A stretch of 8,265 bases of DNA from Campylobacterales bacterium (lineage in GTDB: Bacteria > Campylobacterota > Campylobacteria > Campylobacterales > Sulfurovaceae). The position numbers and the translations under genes were made by a program. Of the stretch, positions 1 to 6,981 are shown piece by piece. The stretch spans positions 1-8,265 of the forward strand of contig JAFGWQ010000038.1 of assembly GCA_016937075.1 (NCBI GenBank), in the 5' to 3' direction. The notes under the pieces were generated by a model that saw only the letters and a list, made by a program, of their open reading frames with translations, did no database searches and had not been told where the DNA came from. Position 1 is the stretch's first letter. Each line of letters starts with the position of its first letter.

Positions 1-2
1 CT

Positions 3-29
3 TATTTGCATTAAAAACAAATATTTTTT
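3..29 (+). terminator. weak terminator-like hairpin for an upstream gene
   Basis: TATTTG at 3-8 pairs with CAAATA at 18-23 across a nine-base loop, followed directly by six T at 24-29. The form is that of a Rho-independent terminator, but the stem is only six pairs with one G-C, so it would be unstable. It could close the transcript of a gene left of the window. In such AT-rich DNA a chance match is quite possible. Confidence 0.22.
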
Positions 30-78
30 AAACGAAATAACTATAGACTTTAATTAAGCAGATCTTTTTAAAGATAGC

Positions 79-84
79 TATAAT
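79..84 (+). promoter_or_regulatory. -10 box of the main operon promoter
   Basis: A perfect TATAAT lies 30 bases before the first start codon, predicting a transcript start near base 91 and a leader of about 24 bases. No convincing -35 hexamer sits 16-18 bases upstream. Instead there are T-rich runs at 24-29, 49-52 and 65-69, which fits the known weak -35 dependence of Campylobacter-type sigma-70 promoters. A 6-bp inverted repeat (62-67 with 70-75) lies just upstream, and an 8-bp A/T-only inverted repeat (79-86 with 88-95) covers the -10 box. Either could be an operator or simply low-complexity sequence. Confidence 0.55.
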
Positions 85-103
85 TAATAATTATATTTTA
101 TAT

Positions 104-110
104 AAGGAGG
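104..110 (+). promoter_or_regulatory. strong Shine-Dalgarno site of the first operon gene
   Basis: AAGGAGG, a near-perfect complement of the 16S rRNA 3' end, lies four bases before the ATG at 115 and fixes that start. It is the strongest ribosome site in the window, suggesting high translation of the iron-sulfur subunit. Confidence 0.85.
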
Positions 111-114
111 TGTT

Positions 115-867
115 ATGAAACTTGGGTTTTTAGTAGATCTCAATTTATGCATGGGATGCAAGGGTTGTGAAATTGCCTGCAAAGTAGAAAATGAGGTGCC
201 CATAAGTTCATGGCGTTTGCGCGTGAAGTATGTTGACATCGGTACTTTTCCTGAAACTTCTAGAAGTTTTACACCGCTAAGATGCAATCATTGCGAAAAC
301 GCTCCGTGTGTACGCATATGCCCTGTTTCAGCATTGCATTATCTGGATAATGGCATTGTAAATATTGACAGCAATAGATGCATAGGATGTGCAGGCTGCA
401 TGATGGCATGTCCATACGGTGCGATTTATATGGACCCGGAGACAAACACCGCAGACAAATGTACATATTGTGCCCACAGAGTAGAAAGCGGCATGATGCC
501 CGCATGTGTAGTAGCATGTCCGGTCGAAGCAAATATTTTTGGTGATGTAGAGGACGAGGCTAGTCATATATCAAGATACATTATGGAACATCAAGGAAGC
601 GTACAAGTCCGTAAACCTGAAAAACATACAGATCCTAAACATTATTATGTAGGCGGTGGCAATCAAACCCTAAATCCATTAGCTCATCAAAGACTTGAAG
701 GATATGGACTCTTTAACAATGTTACTCATTTAGACACAATAGGAGATCCTAATCATTCAATACTAGACCGTTTCTTGGCTCCTATTTTTGGTCATGAAGC
801 ACTAGATAATACAGGTTTTGCCAGTATGCAAGCAAACCAAGACAATAGCACTAAAGGGGGTCACTAA
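115..867 (+). CDS. four-cluster iron-sulfur electron-transfer subunit (PsrB/TtrB/SoeB type)
   Basis: This is the B subunit of a complex iron-sulfur molybdoenzyme, passing electrons between the membrane anchor and the catalytic subunit. It has 250 residues and exactly 16 cysteines in four groups: C12/15/18/22, C57/60/65/69, C89/92/95/99 and C116/119/131/135, the standard ligand set for four [4Fe-4S] clusters. The stretch VRKPE near 165-169, followed by a T-x-P-K-x-Y-Y segment (172-178), is typical of PsrB-like subunits. About 70 residues after that have no cysteine and form a C-terminal tail that may contact the membrane subunit. There is no signal peptide, so if the complex is periplasmic the protein is probably carried out by Tat together with its signal-bearing partner. 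The start is fixed by AAGGAGG at 104-110, and the stop overlaps the next start by one base (TAATG). The fold is certain; the specific enzyme type is not. Confidence 0.92.
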   Translation: MKLGFLVDLNLCMGCKGCEIACKVENEVPISSWRLRVKYVDIGTFPETSRSFTPLRCNHCENAPCVRICPVSALHYLDNGIVNIDSNRCIGCAGCMMACPYGAIYMDPETNTADKCTYCAHRVESGMMPACVVACPVEANIFGDVEDEASHISRYIMEHQGSVQVRKPEKHTDPKHYYVGGGNQTLNPLAHQRLEGYGLFNNVTHLDTIGDPNHSILDRFLAPIFGHEALDNTGFASMQANQDNSTKGGH

Positions 868-1814
868 TGGTAGAAAGTACTATACATGCAACACAAGCGG
901 TCGTTTCACTTGATGTGCCATTACCAGGCATTATATGGGGCTGGATGATCACTCTAAATATGTGGGCAAAGAGCATAGGTACCGGTGTGATATTGGTAGG
1001 TGCATTTCTGTTTTATCGTTATAAAAATGAAGACATACCTAGCCTCAGATGGATAATGCCTACTGTCTCATTCGTAGCACTTAACGTATTTTTGCTGTTT
1101 ACATTGCTTGACTTGCATCAGCCGCTACGCATGATAAATATATTTTTGCATCCTCACTTCACTTCAGCGATCACTGTAGGTGCTTGGATGGCGACACTAT
1201 TTACGGGACTTATTACGCTACTGGCTGTTATTGGAATCCTTGATGCTTTTCCAAATATCCTAAGGCATCATGCAATTGGTCGAACAGTACGAGAAAACAA
1301 CGGATTATATGAAAAACTATTACCTTTTGTGATATTTCTAGCAATTCCAGTAACTCTCTATACTGCTATCATTATGGCAGAAGCCAGTGCTAGAGAACTA
1401 TGGCAAGCACCAGGCGAGATGACACAAATGCTCTTAGCTGCCTTAATGGCAGGAAGTGCAACTCTTATATTCTTTGCTTTTGATTGGAGCAAAAAGGTCA
1501 AAAATAATCTAGCAGTTATTTTACTTTTGGCAATAGGCGTTAGTTTTACTCTTTATATGGGTGAATATTTCTTTTCATTCAAATCATCTGAGGCAGAAGC
1601 AACTTTGGCATTTATTCACCTAGGAGGTTCGTATAGCATAGAGTTTTGGTCTGCAATGATAATAGGATTTGTTATCCCTATTTTTTTATTGATCAATGTA
1701 TTAAAAGAAGAAAATTATTCCTTGCTGCGAATATCTGCTGTTATGGCACTCATAGGGCTATACCTGGCAAAAGATGTATGGCTAAAAATCCCACAAATGT
1801 TACCGCTTAGCTAA
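867..1814 (+). CDS. nrfD: NrfD/PsrC-type quinone-interacting membrane subunit
   Basis: This 315-residue integral membrane protein anchors the complex and exchanges electrons with the quinone pool. Eight hydrophobic helices can be drawn, at roughly 22-50, 62-82, 99-125, 150-171, 183-206, 213-235, 256-279 and 286-304. The first contains the family-like VPLPGIIWGWMI start. The DLHQPLRMINIF segment (82-93) followed by a helix with VGAW matches the D-L-x-x-P-x-R region near the quinone pocket of NrfD/PsrC proteins. No heme-binding CxxCH or Fe-S motif is present, as expected for this family. The ATG shares one base with the preceding stop and is preceded by AAAGGGGG at 853-860, so translation is probably coupled to the B subunit. 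The next gene's ribosome site overlaps this gene's stop. Whether the protein oxidises or reduces quinol cannot be read from the sequence. Confidence 0.92.
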   Translation: MVESTIHATQAVVSLDVPLPGIIWGWMITLNMWAKSIGTGVILVGAFLFYRYKNEDIPSLRWIMPTVSFVALNVFLLFTLLDLHQPLRMINIFLHPHFTSAITVGAWMATLFTGLITLLAVIGILDAFPNILRHHAIGRTVRENNGLYEKLLPFVIFLAIPVTLYTAIIMAEASARELWQAPGEMTQMLLAALMAGSATLIFFAFDWSKKVKNNLAVILLLAIGVSFTLYMGEYFFSFKSSEAEATLAFIHLGGSYSIEFWSAMIIGFVIPIFLLINVLKEENYSLLRISAVMALIGLYLAKDVWLKIPQMLPLS

Positions 1815-1823
1815 GGAGAAAAA

Positions 1824-4800
1824 ATGGTGAAAAAAATGAATCAAACAACAACAAGCTTTTTTGAGAGCAGAAGAACATTTTTAAAAGGAAGCGCGTATGG
1901 TGTAGCCGGTATTGGTCTCGCAAAAGGTGTCTTTAGTACCATTATCGACACTCCTGCTATGGCCCAAACCAAGTTTACATCAACTCCAAAAACACTAGCT
2001 TTTTATCCTCCGCATAATCAATGGGATAGCTTCACAGAGCTTGATGGTACAGACTGGAAAAGGGGCGGAACCGGCAGAAACAATGGGATTGCAAGCGAAG
2101 ACAATCCAAACGGCATAAAAGCTACTGAATATATGCTGGTCCCGACTATTTGTAATAATTGCGAATCATTATGCGGTCTAACTGCCTGGGTTGATGTAGG
2201 AGAATATAAAAAATCAAAAGATCCAAAAGATCTTAAGGTGAGAAAGTATATGGGAAATCCTTTGCATTACGGAAGCCGTGGCAGAAATTGCGCCAAAGGA
2301 TACGCAACACTATCTCAAATGTATGATCCTGACCGTATCCCTTTTCCTTTAAAACGTGCACCAGGAAGCAAAAGAGGAGAAGGCAAATGGGTTCGTACAA
2401 CCTGGGACGAAGCAATGGCAACCATAGGCAAAAAGATACATGATACCCTCAAAATCGGTGACGAGATATCTAAAAAATCTATTATATATCACGTAGGGCG
2501 TCCAAATGAAAGTGGATTTGGGACTAGAGCAATCTCTTCTTTGGGTGTTGATGGATATAGTTCACATACCAACATTTGTAGCGCAGGAGCTAGGCAAGGA
2601 ACTCATCAATTTGCCGGAACTGATAGAAATTCAACGGACTGGCAAAATGCCAAACTTATATTTTTACAGTCATCACATGCAGCCGATTCTGGACATTATT
2701 TTCAAGAGGCAGCCGGTCTTATTGCTGATGCGCGTAAAAAAGGTGCCAAACTCGTAGTATTGGACCCTAGAATGTCAAATAGTGCCGGTATGGCAGATCT
2801 ATGGGTACCTATTTGGCCGGGCACTGAAGCTGCTTTATATCTACATCTTGCAAATAGAGTTTTAAACGAAACAGATATAAACGGAAAAAGTTATGTTAAG
2901 CATGATTTTGTAAAAAAATGGACCAATTGGGATGTATTAATGAAGGATACAGCCCATCTTGATTTTATGAAACAAGAAGGCATTATTTCTGAGCTTCCAT
3001 CAGGAGAGAGCTATGAAGATTTTATAGAACTTTTGAAGAAAATATATGCTCCGTTTACGCTTGAGTTTACTGCCAAAGAGTGTAGAGTAGAGCCTAGCAC
3101 ATTAGAAAAACTCTTTGAGATGTTTATTTATGGAGAAGACAAAGTAGCTTCATTTTTTTGGAGAGCAGGAACCATAGGACATCGTGGTGGCTGGATGAAT
3201 ACAAAATCAGGTTTTTTATTGCTTACATTAAGAGGCTCAATGGCGGGCGACAAGGGTGGTGTCAGTTTTGTTGATTGGCATGAAATTGCAATCAATGGCA
3301 AAGGTGATGATGCAACAGTAGCAGGTAAAAAACCTGGAAAAATTGACGTTTGGAATGAAATAGAATTCCCACCGGAATATCCGCTATGTACTTATGATCC
3401 TAGTTATCTTCTCCCTCATTTGCTTATGGATGATGCATGGAGAAACAAATGGAACGCAAGAGGACTTAAAATTCCTAATAAAATATCAGTTTATATGCCT
3501 AGAGTATACAATCCGGTATGGATCAATCCGGATGGATTTAGATGGATAGAATGCATGAAAAGAGAAGATAAAATGGAACTCACATTTAATCTTTCTCCTA
3601 CATGGTCAGAGACAAATTGGTATTGTGACTATATCTTGCCGGTAGGACTTGCCGGGGAGAGACACGATCAACATTCTGAGCCTATTAGGCCGGCTGTATT
3701 TATAGGATTCAGACAACCTGTTTTGCGTGTTGCATTAGAAAAAATGGGCTGGAAACCAAAAGATCCGACTCGTGCAACACTAGAAGCACATATGAAATCA
3801 GGACTTGGAGAAATATGGGAAGAGATAGAGTTTTGGGCCAATATGATGGTTCACCATATAGATCCGGATGGCAGCCTTGGGGTAAGAGACTATTGGGCCA
3901 GCAAAGAAGATCCGACTCGCTGTGTTACTATTGCAGAGTGGTATCAAGCAGCGTTTGGTAAAATGCATAATCTAGCACATGAAGCCGCAAATAATCCAAA
4001 ATATTCTTATAGCAAATATCCAAACTATGAGATGATGAGAGATATGGGGACATGGCTAGAAGAAAAAGATATATATAGACCTCAAGAGAGAGAACTAAAA
4101 ATTGAAGATGGCGAAGTGCATGTTGCGCATTCCAAATTTGATGCATCTACCATATCAGTTGAATCAAATGGTGTAGTTAAAGCCAAGGTTGCCGATGGAG
4201 ATGATATCAAATCAATCGGCCTAAAAATGGATGGCAAAATGGTTGAAGGCTTTAGAACTCCTAGTAGGAAACTTGAAGTCTTTGCCGGCTTTATGAAAGA
4301 TTGGAAATGGGCAGAATATGCAGTACCATTCTATCCTGTTACTGCGGCACAAAAAGAGAAAATGATTCACCTCATAAGCCAAGTGCATCACCAATATATG
4401 AAAAATGATAATGATTTTGCACTCAATACTATCTTTAGATTGCCATACAATATTCATACGAGATCGGTCAACTCAAAACATCTTATGGAGATCTCTCAAA
4501 ATCATAATCCTATTTGGATAGCGACGAAAGATGCTATTAGACTTGACATAAAAAGAGGAGATGCCATCAAAGTAACTATAAGCGATACTGTAAGTGGACT
4601 TGAAAGCGGATATTTTATAGCTATGGCAGTGCCCACAGAAGGACAAATGCCTGGTGTATTATCATGCTCACATCATGCTGGAAGATGGAAACTAAAAAAT
4701 GCAGTTGATATCCCCGGTTTTAAAGAACAATTGGGAGTTATGGGCCTTGGTACCCCTCTATACGAAATGGCCATGGATGGCAAGATAGGCACGCTCAAAC

Positions 4801-5177
4801 CTAAACAAGGTATTGATGCGGGGATGATGGAGCGTAAAGGCTCATGGCAATTTAAAGAGTTCAATAAAGACCTTGATAATATCTGGTGGGATGGGCTAAG
4901 CGGTTCATGGCAAAATGCAGTTGCGCCTGCTCACCCGGACCCAATTGCAGGCAATCACTGCTGGCACCAAAAAGTCTCCATTGAACTTGCCGGCAAAAAT
5001 GATAAAATCGGCGATGTACATGTTAATTATGATAATAATTTCAAAATTTATCAAGCATGGAGAGATCGGCTAACACGACCTTTAAATAGCAGTGACACAC
5101 TCCGAAGACCAAAACACTACAAACGCCCACCTTGGGGATTAACTGATAATGCTTACAGCTTTAAAGTAACAGATTAA
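1824..5177 (+). CDS. large Tat-exported molybdopterin oxidoreductase, catalytic A subunit (Psr/Phs/Ttr/Soe-like)
   Basis: This is the catalytic subunit of the complex, a DMSO-reductase-superfamily enzyme with bis-MGD cofactor. Residues 15-21 read SRRTFLK, a full twin-arginine signal. A hydrophobic stretch follows, with a likely cleavage site after AMA at 47, placing the enzyme in the periplasm. C110, C113, C117 and C156 (C-x2-C-x3-C-x38-C, then AKG) bind the [4Fe-4S] cluster near the cofactor. C252 in NICSAGAR is the probable Mo-ligating cysteine, as in the Psr/Phs/Ttr group. The C-terminal cofactor-binding domain includes TPSRKLE (812-818), FRLPYNIHTRS (871-881) and SCSHHAGRWKL (947-957). 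At 1117 residues it is much longer than classical PsrA/PhsA (about 760) and closer to TtrA or SoeA-like large subunits. The ribosome site AAGGAG (1813-1818) overlaps the preceding stop and fits ATG 1824 better than the ATG at 1836. The substrate is not determined: a sulfur compound is most likely, and other oxyanions are possible. Confidence 0.93.
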   Translation: MVKKMNQTTTSFFESRRTFLKGSAYGVAGIGLAKGVFSTIIDTPAMAQTKFTSTPKTLAFYPPHNQWDSFTELDGTDWKRGGTGRNNGIASEDNPNGIKATEYMLVPTICNNCESLCGLTAWVDVGEYKKSKDPKDLKVRKYMGNPLHYGSRGRNCAKGYATLSQMYDPDRIPFPLKRAPGSKRGEGKWVRTTWDEAMATIGKKIHDTLKIGDEISKKSIIYHVGRPNESGFGTRAISSLGVDGYSSHTNICSAGARQGTHQFAGTDRNSTDWQNAKLIFLQSSHAADSGHYFQEAAGLIADARKKGAKLVVLDPRMSNSAGMADLWVPIWPGTEAALYLHLANRVLNETDINGKSYVKHDFVKKWTNWDVLMKDTAHLDFMKQEGIISELPSGESYEDFIELLKKIYAPFTLEFTAKECRVEPSTLEKLFEMFIYGEDKVASFFWRAGTIGHRGGWMNTKSGFLLLTLRGSMAGDKGGVSFVDWHEIAINGKGDDATVAGKKPGKIDVWNEIEFPPEYPLCTYDPSYLLPHLLMDDAWRNKWNARGLKIPNKISVYMPRVYNPVWINPDGFRWIECMKREDKMELTFNLSPTWSETNWYCDYILPVGLAGERHDQHSEPIRPAVFIGFRQPVLRVALEKMGWKPKDPTRATLEAHMKSGLGEIWEEIEFWANMMVHHIDPDGSLGVRDYWASKEDPTRCVTIAEWYQAAFGKMHNLAHEAANNPKYSYSKYPNYEMMRDMGTWLEEKDIYRPQERELKIEDGEVHVAHSKFDASTISVESNGVVKAKVADGDDIKSIGLKMDGKMVEGFRTPSRKLEVFAGFMKDWKWAEYAVPFYPVTAAQKEKMIHLISQVHHQYMKNDNDFALNTIFRLPYNIHTRSVNSKHLMEISQNHNPIWIATKDAIRLDIKRGDAIKVTISDTVSGLESGYFIAMAVPTEGQMPGVLSCSHHAGRWKLKNAVDIPGFKEQLGVMGLGTPLYEMAMDGKIGTLKPKQGIDAGMMERKGSWQFKEFNKDLDNIWWDGLSGSWQNAVAPAHPDPIAGNHCWHQKVSIELAGKNDKIGDVHVNYDNNFKIYQAWRDRLTRPLNSSDTLRRPKHYKRPPWGLTDNAYSFKVTD

Positions 5178-5178
5178 A

Positions 5179-5202
5179 ATTGTCATGCATATGCATGACA
5201 AT
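5179..5202. promoter_or_regulatory. perfect 24-bp palindrome, candidate operator (or hairpin) between structural and accessory genes
   Basis: ATTGTCATGCAT is followed immediately by its exact reverse complement, beginning two bases after the stop of the catalytic-subunit gene. The centre lies about 30 bases before the predicted start of the transcript made from the -10 box at 5209, so a dimeric regulator bound here would cover the -35 region. As RNA it could form a 10-bp stem with a four-base loop. No T run follows directly, which argues against a simple terminator, though it could still protect the 3' end of the upstream message. I do not recognise the site as that of a known regulator. Confidence 0.6.
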
Positions 5203-5205
5203 AAA

Positions 5206-5214
5206 TGTTATAAT
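5206..5214 (+). promoter_or_regulatory. extended -10 promoter for the accessory genes
   Basis: TGTTATAAT is a perfect extended -10 (TGn-TATAAT). It predicts a transcript start near 5221 and a leader of about 27 bases to the ATG at 5248. There is no consensus -35 at 17-bp spacing; that region is occupied by the palindrome. It suggests the chaperone and the following genes have their own promoter in addition to any read-through. Confidence 0.5.
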
Positions 5215-5247
5215 TTTAAACAAAAAACAATCGATGAAAGACAATAT

Positions 5248-5871
5248 ATGACAAAACAAGAGATAGAAAATCGTACGACTATATATGGTCTAATATCTAG
5301 ACTAATGATATCCGAGATAGATTGTGCATTTTTAAAAATTATAGAAAAAAATGAAGCTATTTTGGCACTTTTCCCAAACTATAAAAAATGGGAGAAACGT
5401 TTTGGAGCATCATGCGGCGAACTTATATCCACACAATACAATGTAGATTTTACAAATTTATTTTTGATGCATTTGGTGCCTTATGAGAGTTTTTATACAA
5501 GAGAAGATCAAATGATCGAAAGCGGCGGAGATAATCCTGTCATCACTCTATATAATGCTCTTGATTTTAGAGTAGAACTAGATAAGGCCAGGGTGGTAAG
5601 TCCAGACCACATAGGTGTTGAGCTCGAATTTATGTATATGCTTTGTACTGCTTTGGAAAAAGCTTTTGATGCAAACGACCAAGAAGGTATACAAGAATTG
5701 CTCGAAATTCAAAAAGGTTTTATGCAAGATCATTTGCTTGCATGGGCTCCTCTATTTTTGATTGCTATGAAAAAAGAGGCAAGAACACCCCTTTATCATG
5801 ACGGAGCAGAACTAGCATTAGAATTTTTACTTAGTGATTTTGAATATATCAACGAACAATTGGCTAGATAA
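5248..5871 (+). CDS. TorD/NarJ-family molybdoenzyme maturation chaperone
   Basis: This cytoplasmic all-helical chaperone most likely binds the twin-arginine leader of the neighbouring catalytic subunit and keeps it folded for molybdopterin insertion before export. Read from ATG 5248 it has 207 residues, the usual TorD size. Family hallmarks are Y64...LF (71-72) with VPYES at 77-81, PDHIGVELEFM at 119-129 and DHLLAWAPLF at 161-170. A longer reading frame opens at ATG 5185. That start lies inside the palindrome and upstream of the -10 box, lacks a ribosome site, and would add 21 residues that do not resemble the family. The ATG at 5248 has GAAAG at 5236-5240. The gene lies 70 bases after the catalytic-subunit stop and one base before the next gene. 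Family assignment is firm; specificity for this enzyme is inferred from position. Confidence 0.9.
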   Translation: MTKQEIENRTTIYGLISRLMISEIDCAFLKIIEKNEAILALFPNYKKWEKRFGASCGELISTQYNVDFTNLFLMHLVPYESFYTREDQMIESGGDNPVITLYNALDFRVELDKARVVSPDHIGVELEFMYMLCTALEKAFDANDQEGIQELLEIQKGFMQDHLLAWAPLFLIAMKKEARTPLYHDGAELALEFLLSDFEYINEQLAR

Positions 5872-5872
5872 A

Positions 5873-6967
5873 ATGGGGTTAAAATTTGACGCTTCATCAT
5901 GCGTAAGAGTTAGCAGTTTTGCTTCAAACTGTCAAAAATGCATAGATATTTGCCCTGTGCAAACTATTAAACTTACTTCAAATCTGCCGTCTTTTACTCC
6001 GATTGAATGCATAGAATGTGGCGGTTGCGTAGGAGTTTGCCCTACTAGCTCTTTTTCTTTAACCGAATTTAATATCACTGATTTCTTATTTGAATACTTT
6101 AATGAACCGAAGGTTTTGTCTTGCAAACAAAATATCCCATGCCTTGGGGTTTTTAATCCTGAGGAACTCATCTCTTTGGCGTTAGGAAGCGATAAAGAGG
6201 TAGTTTTGGATATCGGCCATTGTGCAGCGTGCGAAATAAAAGAGAGGTTGTATCCGCTGATAAAAGCAAATATCGAAGAGGCAAACTTTATTCTTTCATC
6301 TTTTTCATCCAAACAGATAAAAAGTGAAGATATAAAACTAAAATCACCACAAGCCAAAGAGGAAGAAACAAGCAGAAGAGATTTTTTACATAATCTAAAA
6401 CCAATCAATGCTATCAAACACAAAGTAGAATTTGACGAGATCGTAAACAAAGATGAGCTCAAATCATTTGGGATAGATGATGCTGCTATCAGCAAAATCA
6501 AAAATAAGAAGATACCCGATAAGAGAAAACTTTTTTTTGCACTCTTAAAGCAAGAAGAGAGGCCAAAAAGATATGAGACTATAGACAGTAACGATATCTC
6601 GTTTAGCTCTCAAAAATATATAGATCAAAATTGCACAAATTGTCAAATTTGTTACCGTATCTGCCCAACAGGGGCTTTGAGCAGCAGCAGCAACTTCTCT
6701 GAGATACATTTTGATGCGATGCTTTGTGTAAAATGTCATTTATGCCATGATGTTTGTGCCCAAAATGCCATACATATGCAGCCATCATTTGAAATAAAAG
6801 AGTTTTTTGAGCCAACTGGGAGAGTATTAGCAAATTTTGTCATAAAAAGATGCGATGAGTGCGGAAATTCATTTACGTATACTGGTGGAGATGTGATCTG
6901 CCCTAGATGTCGCACAGAAGAAGATGAAGCTATAATGCTCCATCAAATAGCAAGAAATAATTTATAA
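5873..6967 (+). CDS. multi-cluster ferredoxin-like protein with C-terminal zinc ribbon
   Basis: This 364-residue cytoplasmic iron-sulfur protein has 24 cysteines that fall into six groups of four. An N-terminal pair of cluster motifs (C10/20/23/27 and C46/49/52/56) has an unusually long C-x9-C spacing in the first. A central set, C84, C90, C117 and C120, has no standard spacing. A second ferredoxin-like pair is C254/257/260/264 and C285/288/291/295. The last set, C327/330/343/346, is a CxxC...CxxC zinc or rubredoxin-like ribbon. Between the halves is a lysine/glutamate-rich linker containing SRRDFL at 167-172, resembling a twin-arginine core but far from the N-terminus. There is no signal peptide or membrane helix. 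I chose ATG 5873, one base after the torD-like stop, over an upstream GTG at 5834 that would overlap that gene. It is probably translationally coupled. Likely roles are electron supply or cluster/cofactor assembly for the molybdoenzyme, comparable to the ferredoxin-like SreD reported in archaeal sulfur-reductase operons. The exact function is unknown. Confidence 0.85.
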   Translation: MGLKFDASSCVRVSSFASNCQKCIDICPVQTIKLTSNLPSFTPIECIECGGCVGVCPTSSFSLTEFNITDFLFEYFNEPKVLSCKQNIPCLGVFNPEELISLALGSDKEVVLDIGHCAACEIKERLYPLIKANIEEANFILSSFSSKQIKSEDIKLKSPQAKEEETSRRDFLHNLKPINAIKHKVEFDEIVNKDELKSFGIDDAAISKIKNKKIPDKRKLFFALLKQEERPKRYETIDSNDISFSSQKYIDQNCTNCQICYRICPTGALSSSSNFSEIHFDAMLCVKCHLCHDVCAQNAIHMQPSFEIKEFFEPTGRVLANFVIKRCDECGNSFTYTGGDVICPRCRTEEDEAIMLHQIARNNL

Positions 6968-6981
6968 TCGAGGAAAAATAT

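Noticed and set aside
269..567. Cysteine-rich minus-strand frames opposite the iron-sulfur subunit
   Set aside because: Their cysteines arise from the complement of TGC/GCA-rich cluster codons; spacing matches no motif and no start signal is seen.
3762..3920. Short repeated GATCCGACTCG inside the catalytic gene
   Set aside because: It encodes DPTR twice in a coding region with no further similarity around it; a chance or codon-usage match.
5185..5247. Longer TorD-like protein starting at ATG 5185
   Set aside because: This start lies inside the palindrome and before the -10 box, has no ribosome site, and adds 21 residues unlike the family; ATG 5248 is better.
5834..5872. GTG start for the ferredoxin-like protein
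   Set aside because: It overlaps the end of the chaperone gene, has no ribosome site, and adds 13 residues without family character; ATG 5873 is adjacent to the stop.
5932..6501. 189-codon open frame on the minus strand
   Set aside because: It is antisense to the cysteine-rich ferredoxin-like gene, has serine/leucine-rich low-complexity composition and no ribosome site; it is a shadow of the real gene.
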